This document shows, one piece after another, positions 12,427 to 22,874 of a stretch of 64,000 bases of DNA. The notes below the pieces were generated by a model that saw only the letters and a program-made list of their open reading frames with translations, did not search any database and was not told the DNA's origin. How positions within the stretch are numbered: position 1 is the first letter of the stretch; each line of letters starts with the position of its first letter. The stretch lies in assembly GCA_033558025.1 (NCBI GenBank), contig JAUCEF010000006.1, positions 4,092,001-4,156,000 on the forward strand. Direction: 5' to 3'. Position numbers and translations under genes: made by a program. The stretch comes from Phytophthora sp. 'mugwort'. Its lineage: Eukaryota; Oomycota; Peronosporomycetes; Peronosporales; Peronosporaceae.

Positions 12427-13064
12427 TTCTCTTTTGCACACTTGCACTCGGGTTCTATAAACATACATTTCCCTACGGGCGACTGTAGCGGTTGATTGAT
12501 GCGGTGGCCGCTCGTTCGGACTGCGTCTCGGAGAGCAACACGTAGCGGGGCATCATGAACCACGGCGTCGCCATTCCCAATGGCGGCCTCTCACTACGCT
12601 TGCAGCGAAACGTATAGCCGCTCAATCGGTCGCTCAGACGAGCTGCAGCCTCTATCGTTTAAGGACTTCGATTCTGGCCGTCTGCCGACAGCTCTGGCAC
12701 TTGTATCACCGACTACCACTAGTGGTCAGCCTGACAAGGCCCAGCACTGTCCCGTATAGTCACCCATACGTCCACACCATGGCACTAGCTCCATCACAAC
12801 CTTTGTCAGCCACGAGCAGCTATCCACAGCCTGCCTCGACCTGGCCACTTCGTCACTCACTTGCAGTGGTATGGCAAATCGGAGTTCGTTGGCGTACTGG
12901 GAGGCAAGAGCAGGGAGCGAGTAGGAGACAGTACGGCCTGACGACGCGTCCACGTCGTCGTTGATATTGCCGTGTGGGCTGAAGCTGTGTAACGGAGGCA
13001 GGTTAGTGAGGATATGAATATTCCCAAAGTTGGTACTGATGTGGATGTTGTCCATGTCCGAAGC

Positions 13065-13136
13065 GTCCCCGTGGCCCAATGGATAAGGCATCCGCCTACG
13101 AAGCGGGAGATTGCGGGTTCGAGTCCCGTCGGAGAC
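13065..13136 (+). tRNA. tRNA-Arg(ACG), unit 19
   Basis: Same 72-nt sequence, ACT haplotype. The terminator run is TTTTT rather than TTTT here because of a G-to-T change downstream. Confidence 0.9.
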
Positions 13137-13776
13137 TTCTCTTTTTCACACTTGCACTCGGGTTCTATAAACATACATTTCCCTACGGGCGACTGTAGCG
13201 GTTGATTGATGCGGTGGCCGCTCGTTCGGACTGCGTCTCGGAGAGCAACACGTAGCGGGGCATCATGAACCACGGCGTCGCCATTCCCAATGGCGGCCTC
13301 TCACTACGCTTGCAGCGAAACGTATAGCCGCTCAATCGGTCGCTCAGACGAGCTGCAGCCTCTATCGTTTAAGGACTTCGATTCTGGCCGTCTGCCGACA
13401 GCTCTGGCACTTGTATCACCGACTACCACTAGTGGTCAGCCTGACAAGGCCCAGCACTGTCCCGTATAGTCACCCATACTGTCCATACCACGGCACTAGC
13501 TCCATCACAACCTTTGTCAGCCACGAGCAGCTATCCACAGCCTGCCTCGACCTGGCCAGCTTCGTCACTCACTTGCAGTGGTATGGCAAATCGGAGTTCG
13601 TTGGCGTACTGGGAGGCAAGAGCAGGGAGCGAGTAGGAGACAGTACGGCCTGACGACGCGTCCACGTCGTCGTTGATATTGCCGTGTGGGCTGAAGCTGT
13701 GTAACGGAGGCAGGTTAGTGAGGATATGAATATTCCCAAAGTTGGTACTGATGTGGATGTTGTCCATGTCCGAAGC

Positions 13777-13822
13777 GTCCCCGTGGCCCAATGGATAAGG
13801 CATCCGCCTACGAAGCGGGAGA
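13777..13822 (+). pseudogene. tRNA-Arg, 5' portion cut by LINE copy 1
   Basis: Positions 1-46 of the tRNA are intact and end with GCGGGAGA. After that the sequence departs into the 5' end of the LINE. The missing 3' part is not on the other side of this LINE. The matching piece, starting at tRNA position 32, is at 21959-21999 on the opposite strand, next to the second LINE's 3' end. Confidence 0.93.
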
Positions 13823-14223
13823 GTTTGCAATTTGCCGGCTACCCCACAAGTGCACATAGACAGCCCATACCTGCTACTGCACTTTCAAGCTTCGGTCCTT
13901 CTAGTCCCGTGTTGTCGTTTCTCCACCTCAGCCTATCTGTTGTGCTGTCGCCTCACCTGACTACCGGACCTTAAGACCCCGCCCCGCGCCGCGACACCAC
14001 CACCACGCTAAGCCGTCGTGCTGCCGCCGCCGAAGAACTAAGTCGTCGCGACTCCCAATCGAGCCGCTCCCTTGAAGCTGTTGACGAGTTTGCGCCTGTG
14101 GCCCTAGGAGGTCAGAGGAGTGCGGCCTAGCCCTACCGTAAAGGGGGGAACGTGACAGCTGCGAGAGAGCAGCTGGAAGAAGAAACGCCCGAACTGGTCC
14201 GCCAGTCTTCGCAGCCCATCATC

Positions 14224-16181
14224 ATGGCGGCTCCCCGTCGTGACCAGACTTGGCATGCTGAGTGGCGAAACAAGGCCCCACAGGTCGATTTCTCGTTGCC
14301 CACCGATGACGCACTCGCGTCAGCGGAAAAGGCTATGTTGGATCCCGAGCGCAACGCTGATGACAAGAAAGCAGCTGCTCTACGTGGAGTTCCCCAGCTC
14401 GTCTCGAGTGAGTTGACCTACTCCATGTGGATTCCTGCGCGAGACCTGACCGCCACGTTCTCTGATACGGAGATCATGACTTCGCTTGGATCGGATACGC
14501 AACCGGCCATCTGGTCGGCCAACGTCAGCCATCTGCGCGATTTCAAGACCATCCGGAACGCTGGCATCAGCTTTGTATGCACTGATCAAGCTATCGCATC
14601 CAAGTTGGGTGGCCAGACGCTGTCGATCTGTGACCGAAACTATCGGGTTCAACCGTACTCCAAGTACTCCAGCTGGTACTATGTCGACTTGCAGCGCCTG
14701 CCTGACGAGGTCGATGACAGCGAGATCTACGACTGGTTCGCCGCACATGGGACACCACCGGTGTTCATCTGCCCTAGTCGTACGATCCGCGGTCTGAAGT
14801 CACGCAGCCGCCGAGTGTACTTCAACCACAAGTCCCCGCCCGAGTCGCTGATGCTTACGCCAACGACGCCGTTGCGAGAAATCAAGTTCGGTGACCATGG
14901 ATACGCGGTGGTCAATCACCGCATCCGTGCGTTCAACCACGGCACGCCGCCCTTTCTGAAGGCGATGCACGAGAAACGCAAGGCTCACCCATCAGCATCT
15001 AAGTCGGTCGACCATGCGGCACATCAGGCTTCCTCGAAGCCTGCTGTTGCCACGAGCGCCGAAGCCAATTGCACGCCTATGGAAACGTCGGACGCCGAGT
15101 ACGAGCCATCCGAGCCTAATGGCTCAGAAATGAGTGACTCGGAAGCCAGTTCAGGCAGCGCTATGGAAGGTGTTGAAGGAGAAACTGTCGGAGACGGGAT
15201 CACAGTCCAGCCCAATTCTATCTGGCCGTCGGATGAAGAACCTCCAAATTTTCCCACTGGCTCGATCAAGCGAACGGACCGGGAGCCGGCGCGTATCTTG
15301 CGCGCCAAGCAACTTGTATTTGGCAAGATGTCCATTCCCACAGCCAAGGCAAAGGAACTACCCCCGTCCCAGACTGGCTATCCAGTACTGGCATCCACCA
15401 ACCAGTATGAGTGGCTGAGTGAGGGAGATGGTGGCAATGTCCCACCTGATCAGGATATGACTCTCTGGGACAGTACTCAGATCCCGCCCTCCCCGGTTGC
15501 CTCGTATGTCAAGCTGTCCAAGCCTGCCGGAAAGATACTCAACAGCGCTGCGATCAAGTACCTGCAGAGACGATCACCCTCAATGACCTCTGCAACGTCA
15601 TCGAATCGTATCTGACGGAGTTCTCGAACACCTCAGATGCCGATAGCAGCTTGTACGGGATCCAAGCCCAACCTAGCGTCCATCGCTTTTTATTAGACAC
15701 CTCGGCTCCCGGTAACTATCAGCATCTTCGCAGCAAGACGTTTGGCCACGCAGTACTTCGAATGATCTCCACGAAGCTAGACTCCTCGGCGAAGGACTAC
15801 TCGCTCAAGAACAAGTTGGCCGAGCTCTTCCCGGACGCTGACGACCTAAGCCCAGAAGTCATGCTGCAGAGCCTTTGCTCTACCCCAAACGAGTTCTGGC
15901 TCCAAACGCGACTGGCCGAGTTTGATCTTGCGTTGCAAGTAATTGCTCCAAGCATCTATATGGATCCGGTTAAGGTCTGCGCTCTAATCCAAGAAGAAGC
16001 TACTACGCTGCCCCATCCGATGTGGCACCTCTGGGACGATCGCACCCTAGGGGTACTGGTAACCTCGCCGTTGGCAACTCGACTCCTTGATGGCCCGTTG
16101 CCGGACGACTTACGCCAATGCATCGTTGATCTCCAACAAGCGGCTTCGACAGTAGCCAACTCGGGTAGCCCTTCTCTCTAA
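14224..16181 (+). pseudogene. LINE ORF1 (frameshifted)
   Basis: The first open stretch runs to 15615. I place the start at ATG 14224, because the frame upstream opens only on a GTG at 14152. A second open stretch in the -1 frame continues to 16181. Joining them near 15560 (after the codons for YLQ) gives continuous, plausible sequence, so this was probably one ORF of about 650 residues. The N-terminal third resembles nucleic-acid-binding LINE ORF1 proteins in position, but I see no CCHC knuckle or clear RRM. The middle is acidic and Ser-rich. Copy 2 has the same break at the same place. Confidence 0.7.
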
Positions 16182-16182
16182 T

Positions 16183-19100
16183 GGGAATTGGGCCCTGAGA
16201 GGGTTCTCGCTGAACGCTAACGGCATGAACCGGACCTCAAGGAGCTCGCTGCAGTACTTCTCTAAGACCTTTCACATGATCGGTCTTCAGGAGACGTGCT
16301 TCACCGGGCCCTTCAACTACCAGCGCTTGAAACAGATCTGGAGGCAAACCTCGCGGTTTAATTCCAGCTTTTGGTCGCAAGAACATATGACTATATACAC
16401 AGGGCACGCTGGTGTGGGCTTACTACTCACGCCGACATGCCCTGTTCAAGATATCCAAGACGTTACCCTCCGTCATGTTAGCTCGGCTGATATGATGGAT
16501 CGGTACTTACTACTACGCCGGCACTCTGGACTTGAAAGAGACGTACATTCATGTGGTGTATGCCCCCGTTAAAGGCCAGAAGCGGCCAACTTTCTTTAAG
16601 AACCTTCCAAGAGATTTCGACGATGATGTGCTGCACATTGTCATGGGCGACTTCAACACGGTGATGTCAAGCCAACTGGACCAAGCCAACCACACCGACC
16701 GAAATCGGTCGCGGGGACGAACCGAGCTGCTGGACTGGATGCAAGCTATCAACGTTGTGGATGCATGGCGCCTGGAACATCCGACGCTCGTCGAGTTCAC
16801 CAGCCCCAACTCCAGCTCAAGGTTAGACTACGTGATGCTAAGCTCCCAGCTCTTCCACTCGGCCATGCAGGGCATTCTGCACGACTTTCGCAATCGCTCC
16901 AATATGGGTGACCACTGCGGCATCGACTTTCGACTCGGATCTGCTGTCTTTCGGCCGGCTAAGAGACCCCCTGGCGCTGCCCAGAATGGATCATCCAGCT
17001 TCCTGAAGCGCAGCAGTATCTCCAAGAATCGCTGATCAAGTTGGCAGACATGCTTCATGCACCAACGGACTCCCACTACAACCCGGGCTGCCTACTCGAC
17101 GAGCACAAGCGTCGCGACAACATCTTCCTGCACGAGTTATTTGAATCCCGGAAGAATGCTCGCCAGCGCGAACTTGAGGAACTGCACCTGGAAATCAATG
17201 ATCTGCAGCACCGCCAAGCGACGGAGCCTACCGATGATCAACGCCGGCGGCTGACTGAAAAGAGGGCACTACTGGAGGTCAAGATGAAGGTGAAAACGTT
17301 CTACGCATCGAAGAAGAAGTTTGCCTCCGACCTCCATGATTCTGAGCGAGGTACCAAGTACTTCTTCCGACCGCCTCAGATCCTGCACAACACTCCGATT
17401 CCTGTCAATTCGCCGGAGGAGTTGGAAGTCATGTGTCAGGAGTTCAACCAGTTTTGGTCCGGGATCTATCGTTCACCTTCAAGGGAGTTCCATCATGACA
17501 AGCCGAAATGGGATCGCATCAAGCTGGCCCAGATCCTTGAACACACGATCAAGCATCTGACGCCGAAGCGAGCTGCCTATCTTGACAGTCCACTCACAGC
17601 AAATGACTTCTACTGGGCTATCAAGCATACGTCGTCGGGGAAGGCACCAGGACCCGATGGGTTACCCCTGGCCTACTACCTAACTGATGTGCCACTTTGG
17701 AGCCGTATCCTGGAGATTGTCTACGCGGCTCAACTGGAGAAAGGCAGGATGTCCAAGTTCCAGCGTCGCGGCCAAGTCTGCTTGCTATACAAGAAGGGAG
17801 ACCGTAAAGAGCCTGGGAACTACAGACCCATTACCCTCCTCAACGTCGACGCCAAGCTGGGCCCCAAGATACTGGCATACCGTCTGGGAACTGTGCTAGA
17901 CACTCCTATTCTCTGACCAGTATGGCTTCGTGCCTGGGCGCGATATTCGTCATGCTCACCTGCGACTTCAAGCACTCATGAAAGTGTATGAAGACGATGA
18001 CGCGGTGGCTGGTGCTATCTTGATTGATTTTGCCAAGGCCTTCGACAGCGTGGTGTGGGATACCCTTGACATGATCCTCGAGCACTTCCGCTTCGGCGAA
18101 GTGTTTCGTCGCTGGGTACGCGTGATGTTTCGTGGGGTTTTGGTGGCGCTACTATTCAACGGTAGCCCACTTTCGCCCATTGAATTAGGGAGAGGCGTGC
18201 GGCAAGGAGACCCTCTCTCCCCGGGTCTGTTCGTGCTTTACGCGGAACATTTGCTGAACTTGATTCGCGCCAAGATGAAGGATGCTGGACTTCGGTGTGG
18301 AGACTCTTCGGTGGTCCATACAGTTATCAGCTTTGCTGATGACTGCATTGGACTACTGAGGGACCTGCGGGATGCTCAACGTCTACTGGACTTGGTGGAT
18401 CTCTTCTGTGAGGCATCGGGCATGGAGCTGAACAAGAACAAGACCGTGGTGCTGCCGTTCCACCCCTGGAACAGTGAAACCGACAGCATCCGTGAGGAAC
18501 TACAGCAATTGGGACTAAAGGTTGTTGGGAACAACGACTCGGCCAAACTGCTTGGTATATATTACGGTCCCAAGCTCACAGACGCGGCACGGCTACAGCA
18601 CATATTGGCGGACATGCAGACAAGGTGTTCACTGTGGAAGTACCGGGCACGCACTCTGCGAGGACAAGTGGTTATCCTACAACAGATCATCTTGCCTGTT
18701 CTCTGGTACACGGCCAGTGTCTGCTACAAACCTGAAACTGGTTTCCAAGACCAAGTCCAGGACATGATAGTACGGTTCATGACCCAGTGTTGTACGTCGA
18801 ACATCGTTCCCCGAGCTTGGTGGACGTTGCCCATGCACATGGGAGGCCTCGGCTTAACGCCTGTGAAAACGATGATCGAGGGACTCCAACTACACATGCT
18901 CTGCAAGCTGCTCATGGCCGTACGCCAGTCACCGGATGATGTACCCTCATGGGCCGCCCCAGTCATTGCGCTGTTTGACTCCGTGATGAAACCTTGGGGA
19001 CGCGACTTTGACATCCTGTACGCGCCGGTCTGGAACAGCCCTCATCATGTGGTGTCTCGACGGCTAAGACGATGGAGACCGCTTGGTTTGTATTGGCACC

Positions 19101-20404
19101 ATGTTCTCTTCCTTTAGAACACCAAACTGCGCCCCAAGATCACTCGCAACATGACCAAGTTTGACAAGTTGACAATGCCGCTACTGGACAATGTGGATAT
19201 CACGACTGCAACCAAGACGCCCAAGACCCTGCGAGCCGCAAACCTGGGAATTGTCCAAGACCTTATTCGCGTAAAGGTTTATCGGATATCTGACTTGTTT
19301 GAGCTTAGTGGATACCCGCCTCAAGCCGCCAAGCTATCCCAAGTCATCCATGAGCATGGCCAGCCTAGGCGAGCTAACAGCGTGAGCTTCTGCGGATCTT
19401 TCTTAATTAAGATTGACTCGCAGTTACGACCGTTGGCCAACATGCCCATTGGACCCCGCCCCAAGCCACACTACGGCTGCGCACTCCATACTTGGAGCTT
19501 CAGTGGCTATGAAGTCGCTGATCTCACGGTGTCGTTAATACGCAAGCTCCTGGTTCAGTATAAGGTACCCGGCCTGCCAACGACTGCACTTGGCCTTGAA
19601 GAAGCGCCTCCCGCAAATGTATGGGGCAGGGACCTAAAGATGAACAAGCACGTACTACCAGTGAACGCGGACTTGCTGTACAGACTTCAGCACAACGCAC
19701 TTTGGGTGGGTTTTAGGCTGCAGCACGTGCAAGGCGCTATGATTCACTGCCATCATGGGTGTGGAGTCATTGAAACCGTCTCCCATCTCTTTTGGTATTG
19801 TGACTTTGCGGCAACCGTATGGGCGGAATGGCTTGAGGTGTTCCAGCAGTGGTTTGAGTCTCCCATTGAGTGGGCGACTGTGGTCTACTTCGCGGACATC
19901 ATGCCTACTCCCCGAGCCAAAATGGACTTTGGTTACAGCCTCTTTGCGGTCTTCCACATAGTGAGAGTTGTGGTACTTCGCTGCCTATGGATGCACCGCA
20001 ATGACATCCGCTTCCACGAGTATGAACCAAGTCTCATCGGCGTCAAGGCTCGGGTGCACGCCCTGATTGACCTTCATGTTGCTGCCTTATGGCAGGCAAC
20101 CCAGGCGCAAGCAATAAGACAGTCCACGCAGGTGAGTAGGCAACTACACACCTTATTGCGAGGACTGCCTGTGTCGGCACCCTTCGATGACAATGGCCCA
20201 AGCGACCACGAGGCGGAAGCCCGTCAGCGGGACTCCTTACTCGCGGACATGTTGAACCACGACAGGGAAGAGACGTCCGGAGCGTTGGCGCCCTTCACGA
20301 CTGCAGATCCAAGCGATCGCGGGGTGGAAACCCGTCAGCGGGGCTCCTTTCCCGCGGTCATGTTGAACCGCAGCCGGGAAGAGACGCCTGTGGCCCGAAG
20401 GTAA
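16183..20404 (+). pseudogene. LINE ORF2: endonuclease-reverse transcriptase (multiply broken)
   Basis: An APE-like endonuclease comes first: LQETCF holds the catalytic Glu, VMGDFN and SSRLDYV follow, and GDHCGIDF closes it. The reverse transcriptase shows SGKAPGPDGLP, NYRPITLLN, motif A LIDFAKAFDSV, RQGDPLSPGLF and the active-site motif FADD. The C-terminal part has CHHGCGVIETVSHLFWYC, a zf-RVT-type finger. The frame shifts near 16505, near 16975 (a C5 run) and near 17905, and there is an in-frame TAG at 19115-19117. The C-terminus contains a tandem duplication of a 37-residue block (20177-20287 and 20288-20398). Endonuclease-RT ORF2 proteins nick target DNA and prime cDNA synthesis there. 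This copy cannot be translated whole unless the lesions are sequencing errors or bypassed. Confidence 0.88.
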
Positions 20405-21298
20405 GGCCGCAAGCTTAAGGCTTCATCCTGATGTCTTACAATCCGCCGCCGGCGTGCTCGGCCATTACTGGCTTCAATCTCCACCACTTTCACGCCCATA
20501 CGCCAAGTTCCCGGCTCCTCCCTTGCCGATCGCTTAGCGGGCGTTGCCTTATGTCTGCTGTACCCGAAGGCGGTGTGGATTTTTGAACCCAGGCGGGGCC
20601 TCACGTTAGCGGACAGGCGGGCGAAGAACGCGACACGCTACAGACGCTTACGCGTGTTATGGCATGCACGACATCACTAGACTACTCTTTGGATCGAGGT
20701 CTAGAGCGGCGCCACACTCCCGAGCCGCGCGTACTACCAGGCCTACAAGCCCATGAGACGATGACTGGGAGGCTTTGCCCCTCTAGACCACGACCCGCAT
20801 CTCTCCTACTGAAGTGCCCGGTCAAGCAGTCTCAAGAACTACGGGTCTAACCGTGCTTCCAGGCCTACAGCCCATGAGACAGCGCAGCCCCCAAGACCAC
20901 CAGTCCAGTCACAAGACCAGATATCCCAACCTTCGCGGCCAACCCCAACCATCGTCCGAAAGGTCTAGCTGAGCTATCTGAGCTCACTAGAAGTAGGTGG
21001 CTCACCACCACCTGGTTCATCACGTTATACTTGGTTTTTGTATAGACCCCATCGGAAAGGTCCTGCAAATGTCCAACTCGGTCCAGAGACGTCTCCGGAC
21101 GTCCACCAGTTTCCTCCTGGACACTAAAATGGGTCCTTCAGGGTACCCACTTTCAAGAAGATGGACCTTTTTTGGACACCAATTGGATACTTCGTACCCA
21201 AGTTTTGGGTCCACATGACCCAAATCGATCCCAAATAGCAAGTAGGGTAGCTAAGTAGGTTGCTTACTAGCCTTATAGTGTAATGTATTTTTTGTTAG
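20405..21298 (+). other. LINE 3' untranslated region
   Basis: No sense reading frame continues beyond 20404. The region repeats, inverted, at 22000-22874 in copy 2. It ends TGTATTTTTTGTTAG, a short T-run plus GTTA tail rather than a long poly(A). The tail followed by TTATCC of the tRNA can be read as (GTTA)2, so the exact end is ambiguous by 3-4 nt. Confidence 0.75.
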
Positions 21299-21320
21299 TT
21301 ATCCATTGGGCCACGGGGAC
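21299..21320 (-). pseudogene. tRNA-Arg 5' fragment (positions 1-22)
   Basis: Reads on the minus strand as the acceptor 5' strand and D arm up to GGATAA, then changes to LINE 3' sequence. Its natural continuation is at 28776-28839, beside the truncated 5' end of LINE copy 2. Confidence 0.92.
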
Positions 21321-21958
21321 GCTTCGGACATGGACAACATCCACATCAGTACCAACTTTGGGAATATTCATATCCTCACTAACCTGCCTCCGTTACACAG
21401 CTTCAGCCCACACGGCAATATCAACGACGACGTGGACGCGTCGTCAGGCGGTACTGTCTCCTACTCGCTCCCTGCTCTTGCCTCCCAGTACGCCAACGAA
21501 CTCCGATTTGCCATACCACTGCAAGTGAGTGACGAAGCTGGCCAGGTCGAGGCAGGCTGTGGATAGCTGCTCGTAGCTGACAAAGGTTGTGATGGAGCTA
21601 GTGCCGTGGTGTGGACGTATGGGTGACTATACGGGACAGTGCTGAGCCTTGTCAGGCTGACCACTAGTGGTAGTCGGTGATACAAGTGCCAGAGCTGTCG
21701 GCAGACGGCCAGAATCGAAGTCCTTAACGATAGAGGCTGCAGCTCGTCTGAGCGACCGATTGAGCGGCTATACGTTTCGCTGCATGCGTAGTGAGAGGCC
21801 GTCATTGAGAATGGCGACGCCGTGGTTCATGATGCCCCGCTATGTGCTGCTCTCCGAGACGCAGTCCGAACGAGCGGCCACCGCATCAATCAACCGCTAC
21901 AGTCGCCCGTAGGGAAATGTATGTTTATAAAACCCGAGTGCAAGTGTGCAAAAGAGAA

Positions 21959-21999
21959 GTCTCCGACGGGACTCGAACCCGCAATCTCCCGCTTCGTAG
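21959..21999 (-). pseudogene. tRNA-Arg 3' fragment (positions 32-72)
   Basis: Reads on the minus strand from CTACGAAG (anticodon loop) through the T arm and acceptor 3' strand. The first 15 nt duplicate the end of the fragment at 13777-13822, as expected for a target-site duplication of the LINE that begins there. Confidence 0.92.
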
Positions 22000-22874
22000 A
22001 TTAACAAAAAAATACATTACACTTTAAGGCTAGTAAGCAACCTACTTAGCTACCCTACTTGCTATTTGGGATCGAAATTGGGTACGAAATATCCCCTTGG
22101 GGCAAAAAAGGTCCATCTTTTTGAAAGTGGGTACCCTGAAGGACCCATTTTAGTGTCCAGGAGGAAACTGGTGGACGTCCGGAGACGTCTCTGGGCCGAG
22201 TTGGACATTTGCAGGACCTTTCCGATGGGGTCTATACAAAAACCAAGTATAACGTGATGAACCAGGTGGTGGTGAGCCACCTACTTCTAGTGAGCTCAGA
22301 TAGCTCAGCTAGACCTTTCGGACGATGGTTGGGGTTTGGCCGCGAAGGTTGGGATATCTGGTCTTGTGACTGGACTGGTGGTCTTAAGGGCTGCGCCGTC
22401 TCATGGGCTGTAGGCCTGGAAGCACGGTTAGACCCGGTAGTTCTTGAGACTACTTGACCGGGCACTTCAGTAGGAGAGATGCGGGTCGTGGTCTAGAGGG
22501 GCAAAGCCTCCCAGTCATCGTCTCATGGGCTTGTAGGCCTGGTAGTACGCGCGGCTCGGGAGTGTGGCGCCGCTCTAGACCTCGATCCAAAGAGTAGTCT
22601 AGTGATGTCGTGCATGCCATAACACGCGTAAGCGTCTGTAGCGTGTCGCGTTCTTCGCCCGCCTGTCTGCTAACGTGAGGCCCCGCCTGGGTTCAAAAAT
22701 CCACACCGCCTTCGGGTACAGCAGACATAAGGCAACGCCCGCTAAGCGATCGGCAAGGGAGGAGCCGGGAACTTGGCGTATGGGCGTGAAAGTGGTGGAG
22801 ATTGAAGCCAGTAATGGCCGAGCACGCCGGCGGCGGATTGTAAGACATCAGGATGAAGCCTTGAGCTTGCGGCC

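Larger units (their letters stand above)
1..13822 (+). repeat. Tandem array of ~711-bp tRNA-Arg units (left block)
   Basis: The same unit repeats about 19.4 times with tRNA starts spaced 710, 711 or 712 bp. Each unit has one tRNA-Arg gene and about 640 bp of spacer. The spacer contains a perfect hairpin (7-bp arms, 3-nt loop; 484-500 in the first unit), a 12-bp palindrome ACCACTAGTGGT (630-641) and a 7-bp-stem hairpin around GACGACG/CGTCGTC. Units differ at only a handful of positions. Length variants come from TTTAAGG versus TTAAGG, ATACGTCC versus ATACTGTCC, and a one-base loss near 12846. The block starts mid-unit at the window edge and ends inside the 20th tRNA, where a LINE begins. No spacer reading frame looks like a real protein gene; frames crossing the tRNA encode the familiar spurious tRNA-derived peptides. 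Confidence 0.97.
13823..21298 (+). mobile_element. Non-LTR retrotransposon (LINE), copy 1
   Basis: This element of about 7.5 kb has a roughly 400-bp 5' leader, an ORF1 region, an ORF2 region with APE-type endonuclease, reverse transcriptase and a C-terminal zinc-finger-like segment, and a 3' untranslated region of about 0.9 kb ending in a T-rich stretch and GTTAG. It lacks LTRs. The 5' end abuts tRNA position 46 and the 3' end abuts an inverted tRNA 5' half, so it has no target duplication in its current setting. All reading frames carry lesions that copy 2 shares. The 3' part probably derives from copy 2 by recombination (see findings). Confidence 0.93.
21299..21999 (-). repeat. Single inverted tRNA-array unit between two LINEs
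   Basis: This is one circularly permuted array unit on the minus strand, from tRNA position 32 (at 21999) through the spacer to position 22 of the next tRNA (at 21299). It carries several substitutions that no other unit in the window has, for example TAGCTGAC for TGGCTGAC, GCTGAGCC for GCTGGGCC, GCATGCG for GCAAGCG and TTGAGAATGG for TTGGGAATGG. That fits loss of exchange with the main array. LINE 3' ends abut it on both sides. Confidence 0.95.

Noticed and set aside
1..13822. CRISPR-like or ribosomal repeat
   Set aside because: The unit is 711 bp with a eukaryotic tRNA and no short palindromic spacing; no rRNA-like segment was seen.
20335..20604. 89-codon antisense frame at the end of LINE ORF2, present in both copies
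   Set aside because: It lies antisense to the ORF2 end and 3' UTR, has no motif, and is shared only because the copies are near-identical.
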